Shown in pieces: positions 1-7,313 of a stretch of 64,000 nucleotides of DNA. A program made the translations under genes and the position numbers. The stretch lies in the NCBI GenBank assembly GCA_039198065.1, contig JBCCTU010000011.1, forward strand, positions 68,472-132,471, written 5' to 3'. Positions within the stretch are counted from its first letter, which is position 1, and each line of letters begins with the position of its first letter. This DNA comes from CALHVX01 sp039198065 (GTDB taxonomy: Bacteria > Pseudomonadota > Gammaproteobacteria > Pseudomonadales > Azotimanducaceae). Below the pieces are notes generated by a model. That model made no database searches and was not told the DNA's origin. It worked only from the letters and a program-made list of their open reading frames with translations.

Positions 1-1
1 G

Positions 2-250
2 CTGCTGCACGTGGAGTGTGACCTTGTCGCCGAGCATCAGGCCGGCGACCACACGATTGCCGTGGGCGCGGTTCGCCACCTCGCGGTACCGCGGCCTGAG
101 GCGGAGCCGCTGCTGTTCTTTCGCGGGGTCCTCGAACGCCACGGCGCGATCGCCGCTCCGCCTGACGCCCCCGACAACCGCGAGCCGGGTCCCTCAGCTC
201 AGCCCGTCGATGGGGATGAGCGCGCCATGAATGTCCCGAGCGGCTGGTGA
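2..250 (+). CDS. Flavin reductase family protein, C-terminal fragment
   Basis: The reading frame is open from the left edge to TGA at 248-250, so only the last 82 residues are present. The fragment shows the end of a flavin reductase-like (FMN-binding split barrel) domain: a segment with AGDHTIAVGAV, the region where these proteins contact flavin, then PLLFFRGVLERHG, the usual C-terminal strand and helix. Such proteins reduce FMN with NAD(P)H, usually for a partner monooxygenase. A hydrophilic tail of about 35 residues follows and overlaps the convergent SDR gene by 57 bases. The neighbouring luciferase-like oxidoreductase is a plausible flavin-using partner, but this is inference. The family call rests on a short fragment. 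Confidence 0.6.
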   Translation: MLHVECDLVAEHQAGDHTIAVGAVRHLAVPRPEAEPLLFFRGVLERHGAIAAPPDAPDNREPGPSAQPVDGDERAMNVPSGW

Positions 251-868
251 CGCCAGAAAGCAGATGACACCGGCGATCGACTCCGGCCGCACCCACTGGC
301 TGAAGTCCGCGTCCGGCATATCGGCTCGATTGCGCGGCGTGTCGATCAAGCTCGGCAGCACCGCGTTGACGTTAATGCCCTGGCTACGCAGCTCATCGGA
401 CTGCGCTTCCGTCAGCCGATGCACGACGCCTTTGGCCGCGCCATAAGCGCCCATCTGACCGGCACCGCGCAGCGCCCCACGCGCACCGACGTTGATGATT
501 GCGCCGCCGCCACCGGCAAGCAGGGTTGGTACGGCGGCACGAGCGGTGTTGAGAATCGAGCGCGCGTTGAGCCCGAACAGAAAGTCCCAGGTGTCGTCGC
601 CAGTTTCGTGCACCGCTTCACCCATGGCGAAGCCGCCGGCGATGTTGGCGAGCACGTTGATCGTTCCAAAGTGCTCGCGGAGCTGATCGAAAGCTGCTGA
701 GGTGGCCGCGGCGTCGGTCAGATCGCAGCACGTAGACCAGTGGCCGTTGTTCGGTTCGATCACATCCAGCTGAGCGATACGATCGCCCTGCGCCGCGAAG
801 GCCTCGACAACGGCCGAACCGAGCGCGCCGGCGGCGCCCGTCACGACGACTACGCGGGCGTCGCTCAT
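194..868 (-). CDS. SDR family oxidoreductase with altered catalytic serine
   Basis: A 224-residue short-chain dehydrogenase/reductase, full length for the classical type. The nucleotide-binding motif TGAAGALGS is at residues 10-18, NIAGG at 75-79, and the active-site YGAAK has Tyr142 and Lys146. The serine normally 13 residues before the tyrosine is absent: the aligned residue is Ala129 in NVGAR. I chose the ATG at 868 over the longer frame because it forms an ATGA overlap with the stop of the upstream luciferase-like gene and begins directly with the first beta strand. The pair is therefore a translationally coupled operon on the minus strand. Substrate unknown; the missing serine may mean altered or weak dehydrogenase activity. 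Confidence 0.85.
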   Translation of the reverse strand: MSDARVVVVTGAAGALGSAVVEAFAAQGDRIAQLDVIEPNNGHWSTCCDLTDAAATSAAFDQLREHFGTINVLANIAGGFAMGEAVHETGDDTWDFLFGLNARSILNTARAAVPTLLAGGGGAIINVGARGALRGAGQMGAYGAAKGVVHRLTEAQSDELRSQGINVNAVLPSLIDTPRNRADMPDADFSQWVRPESIAGVICFLASPAARDIHGALIPIDGLS

Positions 869-1740
869 GCGTCCACGAGCGCTTCGAGCGCGTCCCAATG
901 CAGGTCACCAAACTGACCGTTCGGGTTCACCGGCTGAATGCATACGTGGGTGGCACCGGCGTCGAAGTGCGCCTTCAGCCGTGCCTTGATGTCATCGATG
1001 GAACCCCAGGCGAAGGTTGCGTCGATGAAGCGATCGCTGCCGCCGTTCTCGAAATCCTCTTCCGTGAGCCCCATACGCAGCCAGTTGTTGCGGTAGTTGG
1101 GCAGCCCGGTGTAGATCTGCGCTACCGGTCGCGCCAGAGCGCGGGCTTTACTCGGATCGGTTTCAAGGATGACTTTCTGTTCCACGCAGAGCCAGGGCTC
1201 AGGCCCGAGTTTCTCCCGTGCAAAGGCCGTGTGGTCCGGTGATACGAAGTACGGGTGCGCGCCGGCGGTGGCTTCCGCGGCAAGCTCGAGCATTTTTGGC
1301 CCCAGTGCGGCGATGACGGTCTTCGGCGTTTCCGCTGGCGGTACGGCCTGGTAGGGCGACGCCTTCATCGCTTCGAGGTACGTGCGCATGGTCTTGACCG
1401 GTGGCCCGTATTCGAGGCCGCGGACGCCTTCGACCATGGGGCGGTGGGACACGCCGAGGCCGAGGAGGAAGCGACCGCCGGACTGTTCCGCCAACGCGTT
1501 CTGCCCCGCGAGGGTCACACCGGGCTCGCGGTGATAGATGTTTGCGATGCCGGTGGCCAGGTTGAGTGTGCTCGTTTGCGACAGTAACCAGCTCGCGGCG
1601 ACCATGGGGTTACGGCCGACGGTCTCGGGAATCCAGAGCGTGCCGTAGCCGAGCGCCTCGATCCGCTGCGCGGCCTCGGCAGCCACTGGCGCGGGCAAGC
1701 CATCGAAAAAGTACCAAACCCCCATTCGTCCCAGGTCCAT
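865..1740 (-). CDS. Luciferase-like (LLM class) flavin/F420-dependent oxidoreductase
   Basis: A 291-residue TIM-barrel protein of the luciferase-like monooxygenase superfamily. It opens with GVWYFFDGLPAPVAAEAAQRI and ALGYGTLWIPE, then has SGGRFLLGLGVSH near residue 100, the usual cofactor-proximal loop. The pattern resembles the subfamily annotated as probable F420-dependent oxidoreductase (TIGR03620 type). F420 is uncommon in Gammaproteobacteria and nothing here makes it, so FMN may be the cofactor. The gene ends inside the start codon of the following SDR (ATGA), implying joint expression and possibly successive redox steps on one substrate. Substrate not predictable. Confidence 0.8.
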   Translation of the reverse strand: MDLGRMGVWYFFDGLPAPVAAEAAQRIEALGYGTLWIPETVGRNPMVAASWLLSQTSTLNLATGIANIYHREPGVTLAGQNALAEQSGGRFLLGLGVSHRPMVEGVRGLEYGPPVKTMRTYLEAMKASPYQAVPPAETPKTVIAALGPKMLELAAEATAGAHPYFVSPDHTAFAREKLGPEPWLCVEQKVILETDPSKARALARPVAQIYTGLPNYRNNWLRMGLTEEDFENGGSDRFIDATFAWGSIDDIKARLKAHFDAGATHVCIQPVNPNGQFGDLHWDALEALVDA

Positions 1741-1872
1741 ATCACGCTCCAGCTAAACTGAGGCGGGCATACTAACGAGTCGGCCAGAGTGAGCCCAGCA
1801 ACGGCGGTTGTTGACGCACCAAGAGACTCACCACGCGACCCACGACACGATTAAGGGAAATCCTTTCGGGAC

Positions 1873-3300
1873 ATGACGCCACCGAATGCAGCAGACGATG
1901 CGCAGCGCGAAGCCGGTGCTGCGGACCCAGCCGGTGATCAGCCGCCAGAGCCTGCGCAAGCCGCTCGACCGGGTATCTGGGAGCTCGCGCTGCCGTCGAT
2001 CCTAGGCAATCTGTCCTATTCGCTCGTTGGCATGGTGCAGACCAAATTCGTCGGCGAGCTTGGCCCACAGGCCCTCGCCGCCGTGGGTGCCGGCCAGCGG
2101 ATCTTCTTCGCCATGGCGGCCGTGTTCATGGCCGTGAGTGCCGGTACAACGGCGCTCGTTGCCCGGGCCTGGGGTGCCGAGGACTACCGCGAGGCCAGTC
2201 GGGTCACTATGGCATCGTTGGTGCTCGGGGCGCTCTTCGCCATCGCCATGTCGGGGCTGGGCATCGTACTCGCGAGACCGATGGCGGGGCTGTTCGGTCT
2301 TGATCCGGAAACGCTGGATCTGGCCGCCGAAAACATCCGCTGGATCGCCGCGTTCAACCTGGCGTTCTCGATCAACTTCATTCTAAGCGCGGCGCTCCGA
2401 GCCTCCGGCGATGCCTGGAACCCGCTGTGGATTGCCTTTGGCGTCAACCTGCTCAACCTGCCGCTGCTTTACCTCCTCGTGTTCGGTAACTTCGGTGCGC
2501 CGGCTATGGGTGTCGCCGGTGTGGGCATCTCAGCGGGGTTGTCCTTCAGCGCCGGTGCCGTCGCACTGCTGTTTCTATGGATCACCCAACGCTTCCGCGT
2601 CAAACACGTCACCGGTGGCTGGTGGCGCCGCGCGCGCTTGCGGCGCTTGCTCGACATCGGCTATCCCGCGGCGATCGAGCAGACCGTGTTTCAGGTCGGC
2701 TTCTTTATGTTCCTCATGCTCATCGGCAACTTCTATGGCACGGAAGCCTTCGCCGCCTACAACATCGGCGTCAACATGCTCGGCATCTGCATGACCGTCG
2801 GCTTTGGCTTCTCGATCGCCGGCGCGACGCTTGTGGGTCAGAACCTCGGCGCGAACGATTTCCCTGGTGCTGCGCGCAGCGGTTGGCGCGCGGCGGGGCT
2901 CGCGGTGCTGTCCATGGGTGGACTGGGACTGCTGGTTGCGGCCTTTGCTCAGGAACTCGCCGTGTACTTCATTGGCGATGAGCCGTTGACGGTCAGCTAC
3001 ACGGTTCAGTTCACCTACATTCTCGGCGCCATGATGCCGCTGCTGGCGATTGAGTTTGCCATCGGTGGCGCGCTCCGCGGCGCCGGCGACACGCGTTTTC
3101 CCCTCATGACAACGTTCCTCGGGTTGATCGGCATGCGTTGTGGCCTTGCTGCTCTGTTTACCTGGATGGGCTTACCCGTAGTCTGGATCTACGCCGCATT
3201 GGTCGGCGACTACCTCCTCAAGGGCGCGCTGCTCATTTGGCGGTTCTACCGCGGTAAGTGGAAAACGCTCTACAGCAACGAAGAGCTGAGCGTTGCCTGA
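1873..3300 (+). CDS. MATE family efflux transporter
   Basis: A 475-residue polytopic membrane protein of normal MATE length. After a hydrophilic, proline-rich N-terminal tail of about 35 residues comes the typical first helix (ALPSILGNLSYSLVGMVQ) with TKFVGELGPQALAAVGAG, the conserved MATE signature. Two homologous six-helix halves follow; the second starts near residue 258 (LLDIGYPAAIEQTVFQ). MATE proteins export cationic drugs or metabolites by Na+ or H+ antiport across the inner membrane. The stop overlaps the TTG start of the following DNA glycosylase by 8 bases, so the two are co-transcribed. Exported substrate unknown. Confidence 0.9.
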   Translation: MTPPNAADDAQREAGAADPAGDQPPEPAQAARPGIWELALPSILGNLSYSLVGMVQTKFVGELGPQALAAVGAGQRIFFAMAAVFMAVSAGTTALVARAWGAEDYREASRVTMASLVLGALFAIAMSGLGIVLARPMAGLFGLDPETLDLAAENIRWIAAFNLAFSINFILSAALRASGDAWNPLWIAFGVNLLNLPLLYLLVFGNFGAPAMGVAGVGISAGLSFSAGAVALLFLWITQRFRVKHVTGGWWRRARLRRLLDIGYPAAIEQTVFQVGFFMFLMLIGNFYGTEAFAAYNIGVNMLGICMTVGFGFSIAGATLVGQNLGANDFPGAARSGWRAAGLAVLSMGGLGLLVAAFAQELAVYFIGDEPLTVSYTVQFTYILGAMMPLLAIEFAIGGALRGAGDTRFPLMTTFLGLIGMRCGLAALFTWMGLPVVWIYAALVGDYLLKGALLIWRFYRGKWKTLYSNEELSVA

Positions 3301-4189
3301 GATTCCCGACCTCGAGGTATACGTCGATCACTTCGAACGTCGACTGGCCGGCCAGCCATTGCGCGCGCTTCGGATCGCAAATCCCTTTGTTCTTCGCACC
3401 GCGACAGTACCGCCGGACACCTTCGTGGGCCGGGCGTTCCAGCGTATGCACCGGGTGGCGAAGCAGCTCGTGTTCGACTTTGGTGATCATCATTATCTGG
3501 TTGTGCACCTTATGATCAGCGGCCGGTTTCAGTGGCGCGACGAGCAGGGTGCGCAGCGCAAACCCATACCCAAGCGTCTCGGTCTGCTCGCGCTCGATTT
3601 CGATGTCGGAACGCTGCTCATGACCGAAGCGTCGTCAAAGAAGCGGGCCTCGCTGAAGCTCTTCGTTGGCGCGGATACCCTCGCGAGCATCGATCCCGGC
3701 GGCCTGGAGGTCCTCACGGCCGACTACCCATCCTTCGCCGAGCGGCTGCGGGCAACGAACCATACGGTCAAGCGTGCGCTGACCGATCAGCGTGTGTTTG
3801 CCGGCATTGGCAACGCCTATTCGGACGAAATCCTGCATCGAGCCCGGCTGTCGCCGTTCAAAACCGTGGCTCAGTTGAGCGATGACGAAGCCGAGCGGTT
3901 GTTCGCAGCGACCGTCGGCATCCTGCGCGAGTGGACCGAGCGGCTCACGGCCGAGAACGGTGAGCGGTTCCCGAAAAAGGTCACGGCGTTTCACGATGCA
4001 ATGGCCGTGCACGGTCGCTACAAGCAGCCCTGTCCCGAATGTGGTGCGCCGGTGCAGCGCATTCAGTACGCGGAGAACGAAGCGAACTACTGCGCCCGCT
4101 GCCAGACCGGCGGCAAAGTGCTCGCCGATCGCTCTCTCAGCCGCCTGCTCAAGGATAATTGGCCGACGCGCATTGAAGAGTTGGAATGA
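3293..4189 (+). CDS. Fpg/Nei family DNA glycosylase
   Basis: A 298-residue base-excision repair enzyme that removes oxidised bases and cuts the DNA backbone. The start is TTG at 3293, inside the end of the MATE gene, giving MPEIPDLE. Pro2 (nucleophile) and Glu3 are thus in place only with this start, and Lys57 (HRVAKQ) matches the conserved catalytic lysine. The helix-two-turn-helix segment is visible as AGIGNAYSDEILHRARLSP, and a C-terminal zinc finger has CPEC and CARC pairs. The protein continues about 25 residues past the finger (TGGKVLADRSLSRLLKDNWP), a variant seen in some Fpg-like proteins. I cannot separate MutM from Nei specificity. The stop lies in a 13-bp tandem repeat. Confidence 0.9.
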   Translation: MPEIPDLEVYVDHFERRLAGQPLRALRIANPFVLRTATVPPDTFVGRAFQRMHRVAKQLVFDFGDHHYLVVHLMISGRFQWRDEQGAQRKPIPKRLGLLALDFDVGTLLMTEASSKKRASLKLFVGADTLASIDPGGLEVLTADYPSFAERLRATNHTVKRALTDQRVFAGIGNAYSDEILHRARLSPFKTVAQLSDDEAERLFAATVGILREWTERLTAENGERFPKKVTAFHDAMAVHGRYKQPCPECGAPVQRIQYAENEANYCARCQTGGKVLADRSLSRLLKDNWPTRIEELE

Positions 4190-4226
4190 AGAGTTGGAAT
4201 GAAGAGCTGGAGTGAAGCGCTGAGGT
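4175..4226. repeat. 13-bp tandem repeat across the Fpg/Nei stop codon
   Basis: Three near-identical copies of GAAGAGTTGGAAT (4175-4187, 4188-4200, 4201-4213) plus a degraded fourth copy. Each unit junction recreates a TGA triplet. The glycosylase stops at the first of these. Confidence 0.8.
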
Positions 4227-4239
4227 GGGGCTTTTCGGT

Positions 4240-5376
4240 TCAGGGTTGGCTTGCCGAGCGCAGCGCCGTCGAGGACAGATCGCTTTCGAAGTCGCGCTTA
4301 CTGACACCAATACACAGGCGCCTCAGCGCCGCCGGGATGTCCAGCTGCTGCAGCGTCTTGAACTGACCATCGACCTCTCGGCCAAAGACCAGGAACTTCA
4401 CTTCCTGCTCGGCGAGTTCATAGAGCGCTCGTTTAAGTCCCACGTCGCTGCCGTAGTACTTACTCATCCCAACCCGCACGATGGTGTCGGCACCGACGGC
4501 AAACACAACGCCGGGAAAGGCCTGAGCTTTTTCAATGAAGGTGGGAAGGCGCGTCAGCCAGATGGGCCCGGCGCTTCGTCGGCCCTGAAACGGTTTCAGT
4601 CGTTCACGAATCGTCGTGTAGTCCAAGGGTGGCTTGTCGACGTTTTGAATCGATAGCTCAAAGGCACCGGTCAGGCCCAGGGTTGCTTCGGCATGGCTCA
4701 GCATGTCCCGGTGCCCTGCATGCAGCGGATTAAAGGAGCCCGGCAGAAGCAGGGCCGGCGGCGGTGCGGTGGTTCCCGTTGCAAACCCGGCCGCAGCCTC
4801 GCAGTGCGCTTCGCCAAGCACAAGGTGCCGCCAGCCAACGCGTGCCCGGGTGCGGGTAATGCTTACCTCGGCAGCGGATCGGGTTCGAATGGGCAGCGAA
4901 AAGCCTTCGGCCAGCAACTGCCACAGCGCGGCGATGAGATCCTCTTCATGGCCGGCCCGGGCCTTGCGCGGCGACAGCTCAACGAGGCAGTCAATGCTTT
5001 CGACGGTTGTTTGTAGCGCCAGGTGGGCGCGATAGCGTCCTCGCTTCGGTCGATCCGTCGCGAGGCTTGCAGTGCAGGCGAGCCCGAAGCAGCGGCTTTG
5101 AGCGCGCTCACCATGCGGTGCAGACAAGTGACGCGCGCGTTGAAACGCCGCCATCGCCAGAGCCCGGGCCGTGGCCTGTGAGCAAGCCTGCTCCGGGGCG
5201 CCGCCGAGATAGCTCGCAAGAGCGCCGGTGGCGTACGGAACGGTGACTTCAAGGACGCTCTTTGACGCCCCTGGGGTCGAGAGAATTTCGCTGATCAGTC
5301 CCGAGCCGCCACCGGTGATCGCGAATACCCCCAGACGATCGGCCTGCTGCAGAGCGAGGGCGCGACGCAAGCCCAT
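4240..5376 (-). CDS. CinA C-terminal-like / nucleotidylyltransferase fusion protein
   Basis: A 378-residue two-domain protein. Residues 1-165 resemble the CinA C-terminal (NMN deamidase-like) fold: ITGGGSG at 20-26, TPGASKSVLE at 34-43, and GLACTASLATDRPKRG around 98-113 where bacterial PncC has its GIAGPGG loop. Residues 205-378 form a nucleotidylyltransferase domain with GSFNPLHAGH at 213-222 (the HxGH signature) and SSTALR at 368-373 (the ISSTxxR signature), as in NMN/nicotinate adenylyltransferases. The order is reminiscent of plant and fungal nucleotidylyltransferase-superfamily proteins, as far as I recall. It starts 4 bases after the alpha/beta hydrolase stop, so they share an operon. 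A role in pyridine-nucleotide metabolism is plausible but unproven. Confidence 0.8.
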   Translation of the reverse strand: MGLRRALALQQADRLGVFAITGGGSGLISEILSTPGASKSVLEVTVPYATGALASYLGGAPEQACSQATARALAMAAFQRARHLSAPHGERAQSRCFGLACTASLATDRPKRGRYRAHLALQTTVESIDCLVELSPRKARAGHEEDLIAALWQLLAEGFSLPIRTRSAAEVSITRTRARVGWRHLVLGEAHCEAAAGFATGTTAPPPALLLPGSFNPLHAGHRDMLSHAEATLGLTGAFELSIQNVDKPPLDYTTIRERLKPFQGRRSAGPIWLTRLPTFIEKAQAFPGVVFAVGADTIVRVGMSKYYGSDVGLKRALYELAEQEVKFLVFGREVDGQFKTLQQLDIPAALRRLCIGVSKRDFESDLSSTALRSASQP

Positions 5377-5380
5377 GGCC

Positions 5381-6250
5381 TCAGCCGGCGAGAAAGTCTT
5401 TGGTCAGAGCAACGAACTCGTCGAGCTGATCGTGGTGAACCCAGTGGCCGGCGTTTTCGATGTTCTCCACTCGCGCCTGTTGGAAGTGGCTGGCTCGACC
5501 GTCTTTCTCCGGATCGGAAGCCCAGGATTCGGTGCCGCGGATGAGCAGCGTTGGGCAGCTGATGTTGGCCCACAGACCGTAGATCTCATCGAACGGAATG
5601 CCGACTGGGGGAAAGGAGCGAACGTAGTTGTCGAATTTCCAGCTGTAGGTGCCGTCTTCGTTCTGGTTCACCCCATGGACCGTCAGGTGCCGCGCCTGCT
5701 CGGCGTTGAGGTGCGGGTTTTCACCCTGCATGCGTTGGAACGCTTCTTCGATGGAGTCGTAGCGCCGCGGGATTCGGCCAGAAATTTTACGCAGCTCGTT
5801 GATCCAGCCCCGGAGCCGTTTTTGCGTCGGTACGTTGAAGCGCTCTTTGATCATCGCCGGGGGCGGTCCCATGCCCTCGATGGCCACGATCTTCTTAACG
5901 TTCTCCGGGTACAGACCGGTGTAGGTGAGCGCGATCGAACCGCCGAGGGAGTGGGCGAGGATGGTGACGGGTGTCATCTGCGTCTGATGCAGCAACTGCG
6001 CGATGTCGTAGACGTAGTCAATCTGGTTGTAGCTGCCGCCGATCATCCACTGCGAATCGCCGTGGCCGCGGAGGTCCGGAGCAATGATGTGGTAATCCTT
6101 GCGGAAGTGCTGCGCAACCCAGTCCCAATTGCGGCAGTGGTCGCGGCCACCGTGAACCAGCAGCATCGGCGGCGCATCGCGGTTACCCCAGTCGACGTAG
6201 TGCAGTCGAAGACGTTGCGAGAAGTAGGTGTGCGAAGTCGGGCCTTCCAT
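5381..6250 (-). CDS. Alpha/beta hydrolase
   Basis: A 289-residue single-domain alpha/beta hydrolase. An HGG oxyanion motif follows the first strands (MLLVHGGRDH), the nucleophile elbow is AHSLGG, an acidic residue lies in the loop after LLIRGTESWASD, and the catalytic histidine is in NAGHWVHHD. The fold is that of esterases, epoxide hydrolases and haloalkane dehalogenases; the serine nucleophile favours an esterase or C-C hydrolase. The frame is open slightly upstream, but the ATG at 6250 gives a normal N-terminus. It is the first gene of a two-gene unit with the fusion protein. Confidence 0.85.
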   Translation of the reverse strand: MEGPTSHTYFSQRLRLHYVDWGNRDAPPMLLVHGGRDHCRNWDWVAQHFRKDYHIIAPDLRGHGDSQWMIGGSYNQIDYVYDIAQLLHQTQMTPVTILAHSLGGSIALTYTGLYPENVKKIVAIEGMGPPPAMIKERFNVPTQKRLRGWINELRKISGRIPRRYDSIEEAFQRMQGENPHLNAEQARHLTVHGVNQNEDGTYSWKFDNYVRSFPPVGIPFDEIYGLWANISCPTLLIRGTESWASDPEKDGRASHFQQARVENIENAGHWVHHDQLDEFVALTKDFLAG

Positions 6251-6402
6251 TCGTATCTGCGCAATACCGTGAAACGACTATTGTGCGCTTTTTGGCAGGC
6301 GATGCGCACTAACGATCGAGTGAGGTTCGATTGACCTCGATCTTGCGCAGCGCTGAGTCCGGGTAGCGGGTTGAAGGAGGGAAGAGGGGACCCGTGGGGG
6401 AC

Positions 6403-6789
6403 TCAGCCGTCGAGCAGGCGGGTCATAGCGTTTTGAATCGTTGCCAGATCGAAGTATTCCTGCCAAACGCTGATCCGGCCGTCGCGTATGACGAACACGC
6501 CGGTTACCGGCAGTTCGAACCAGCCGGCGGAAACCCGATGACGATCAAGCCGTTGAAGAAAGACGCGGTCTTCGTTGACGGCGCTGGCTTCGATCACAAA
6601 GTCGTTTTCTTCGATCGGAGCGAAGAACGGCTCCAGGATCGCCAGTACGGCCTCCGGTCCGCTGACCGTTGTCATCGGGCCATTGGTATAGCTGATGTCG
6701 TCAGCCAGAAAAGGTTTCGCCGCGGCGTAGTCCTTGGCTTCCATGGCGCGGAGAAAAGCCAGGGCAATAGTAAGGGGGGCAGATGTCAT
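6403..6789 (-). CDS. Limonene-1,2-epoxide hydrolase-like (SnoaL/NTF2 fold) protein
   Basis: A 128-residue protein with a cone-shaped alpha+beta barrel pattern. It has the spacing of the limonene-1,2-epoxide hydrolase family: an Asn/Thr region (SYTNGP), an Arg-x-Asp pair in FLQRLDRH, and a further Asp in RDGRISVWQEYFD, matching the Asp-Arg-Asp catalytic arrangement known for that family. Members hydrolyse epoxides without a covalent intermediate, though many relatives have other or no enzyme activity. The ATG at 6789 overlaps the stop of the upstream membrane protein gene by ATGA. The longer frame upstream has no family similarity and was not used. Confidence 0.75.
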   Translation of the reverse strand: MTSAPLTIALAFLRAMEAKDYAAAKPFLADDISYTNGPMTTVSGPEAVLAILEPFFAPIEENDFVIEASAVNEDRVFLQRLDRHRVSAGWFELPVTGVFVIRDGRISVWQEYFDLATIQNAMTRLLDG

Positions 6790-7235
6790 AGCGCTGTACT
6801 CGGGTTCGTGCTCGTTGCGGTTTCGAGGCTTGCAAACCAGGCGCTCAGTCCGACGGCGAGAACCGGGAGCAGCCAGAGGTCGACGGTGGCAACGCGCGCC
6901 AGTTCCGTCGACACCGGCCCGAGGCTGCGGCTCAGCAGCAGGTACGCGAGCACGCTGATCAGCGCCATGAGCAAGGCCGGCAGTCTTAGTGGAACAACGA
7001 TCGTGGCTGTCAGGCACAGGGAACCGATCACGGCAAACAGCACCGCACGGTGCTGCAGGAGCAGTAACAGGCTCGGGTCCGAGACGCCCACACCGTAGAG
7101 CTGTTCGAGTCTGTCCGCGCCCAGCGCGCCAAGCCCTGGCAGCAGGTGGACGACGCCGACGATGACCAGGCTTAGTTGCAGCAGGCTCTGGGTGACCCCC
7201 TGTGTAACCCAATGTGTGACCCCCTGTGCGACCAT
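6786..7235 (-). CDS. Small four-helix membrane protein
   Basis: A 149-residue hydrophobic protein with about four membrane segments (near residues 17-37, 64-84, 86-104 and 118-136). It resembles a family of small membrane proteins, with HLLPGLGALGADRLEQLYG and HRAVLFAVIGS, that databases sometimes mislabel as phosphopantetheine adenylyltransferase; nothing here supports that enzyme. The N-terminus has an internal duplication, VAQGVTHW then VTQGVTQS, from a 24-bp repeat directly after the start codon. The true start may therefore lie further in. Its stop overlaps the start of the epoxide-hydrolase-like gene. Function unknown. Confidence 0.65.
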   Translation of the reverse strand: MVAQGVTHWVTQGVTQSLLQLSLVIVGVVHLLPGLGALGADRLEQLYGVGVSDPSLLLLLQHRAVLFAVIGSLCLTATIVVPLRLPALLMALISVLAYLLLSRSLGPVSTELARVATVDLWLLPVLAVGLSAWFASLETATSTNPSTAL

Positions 7236-7282
7236 GTTGGCGAACCGACGTCCAAACGTTGAGGTTCAGCCTAAGCGGTGCC

Positions 7283-7313
7283 GTAAAGAGAAACGATTAC
7301 CCGCCAGGTAATC
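7283..7313 (-). terminator. Rho-independent terminator of the AGCS symporter gene
   Basis: On the minus strand GATTACC-TGGCG-GGTAATC forms a 7-bp stem followed by GTTTCTCTTT. The 5' arm overlaps the last base pairs of the gene. Confidence 0.55.

Noticed and set aside
5228..6334. A 368-codon plus-strand frame over the alpha/beta hydrolase
   Set aside because: The minus strand carries the complete catalytic set of a hydrolase; the plus frame has no recognisable domain.
6786..7235. Phosphopantetheine adenylyltransferase label for the small membrane protein
   Set aside because: The protein has about four membrane helices and no HxGH motif; that label seems a common misannotation.
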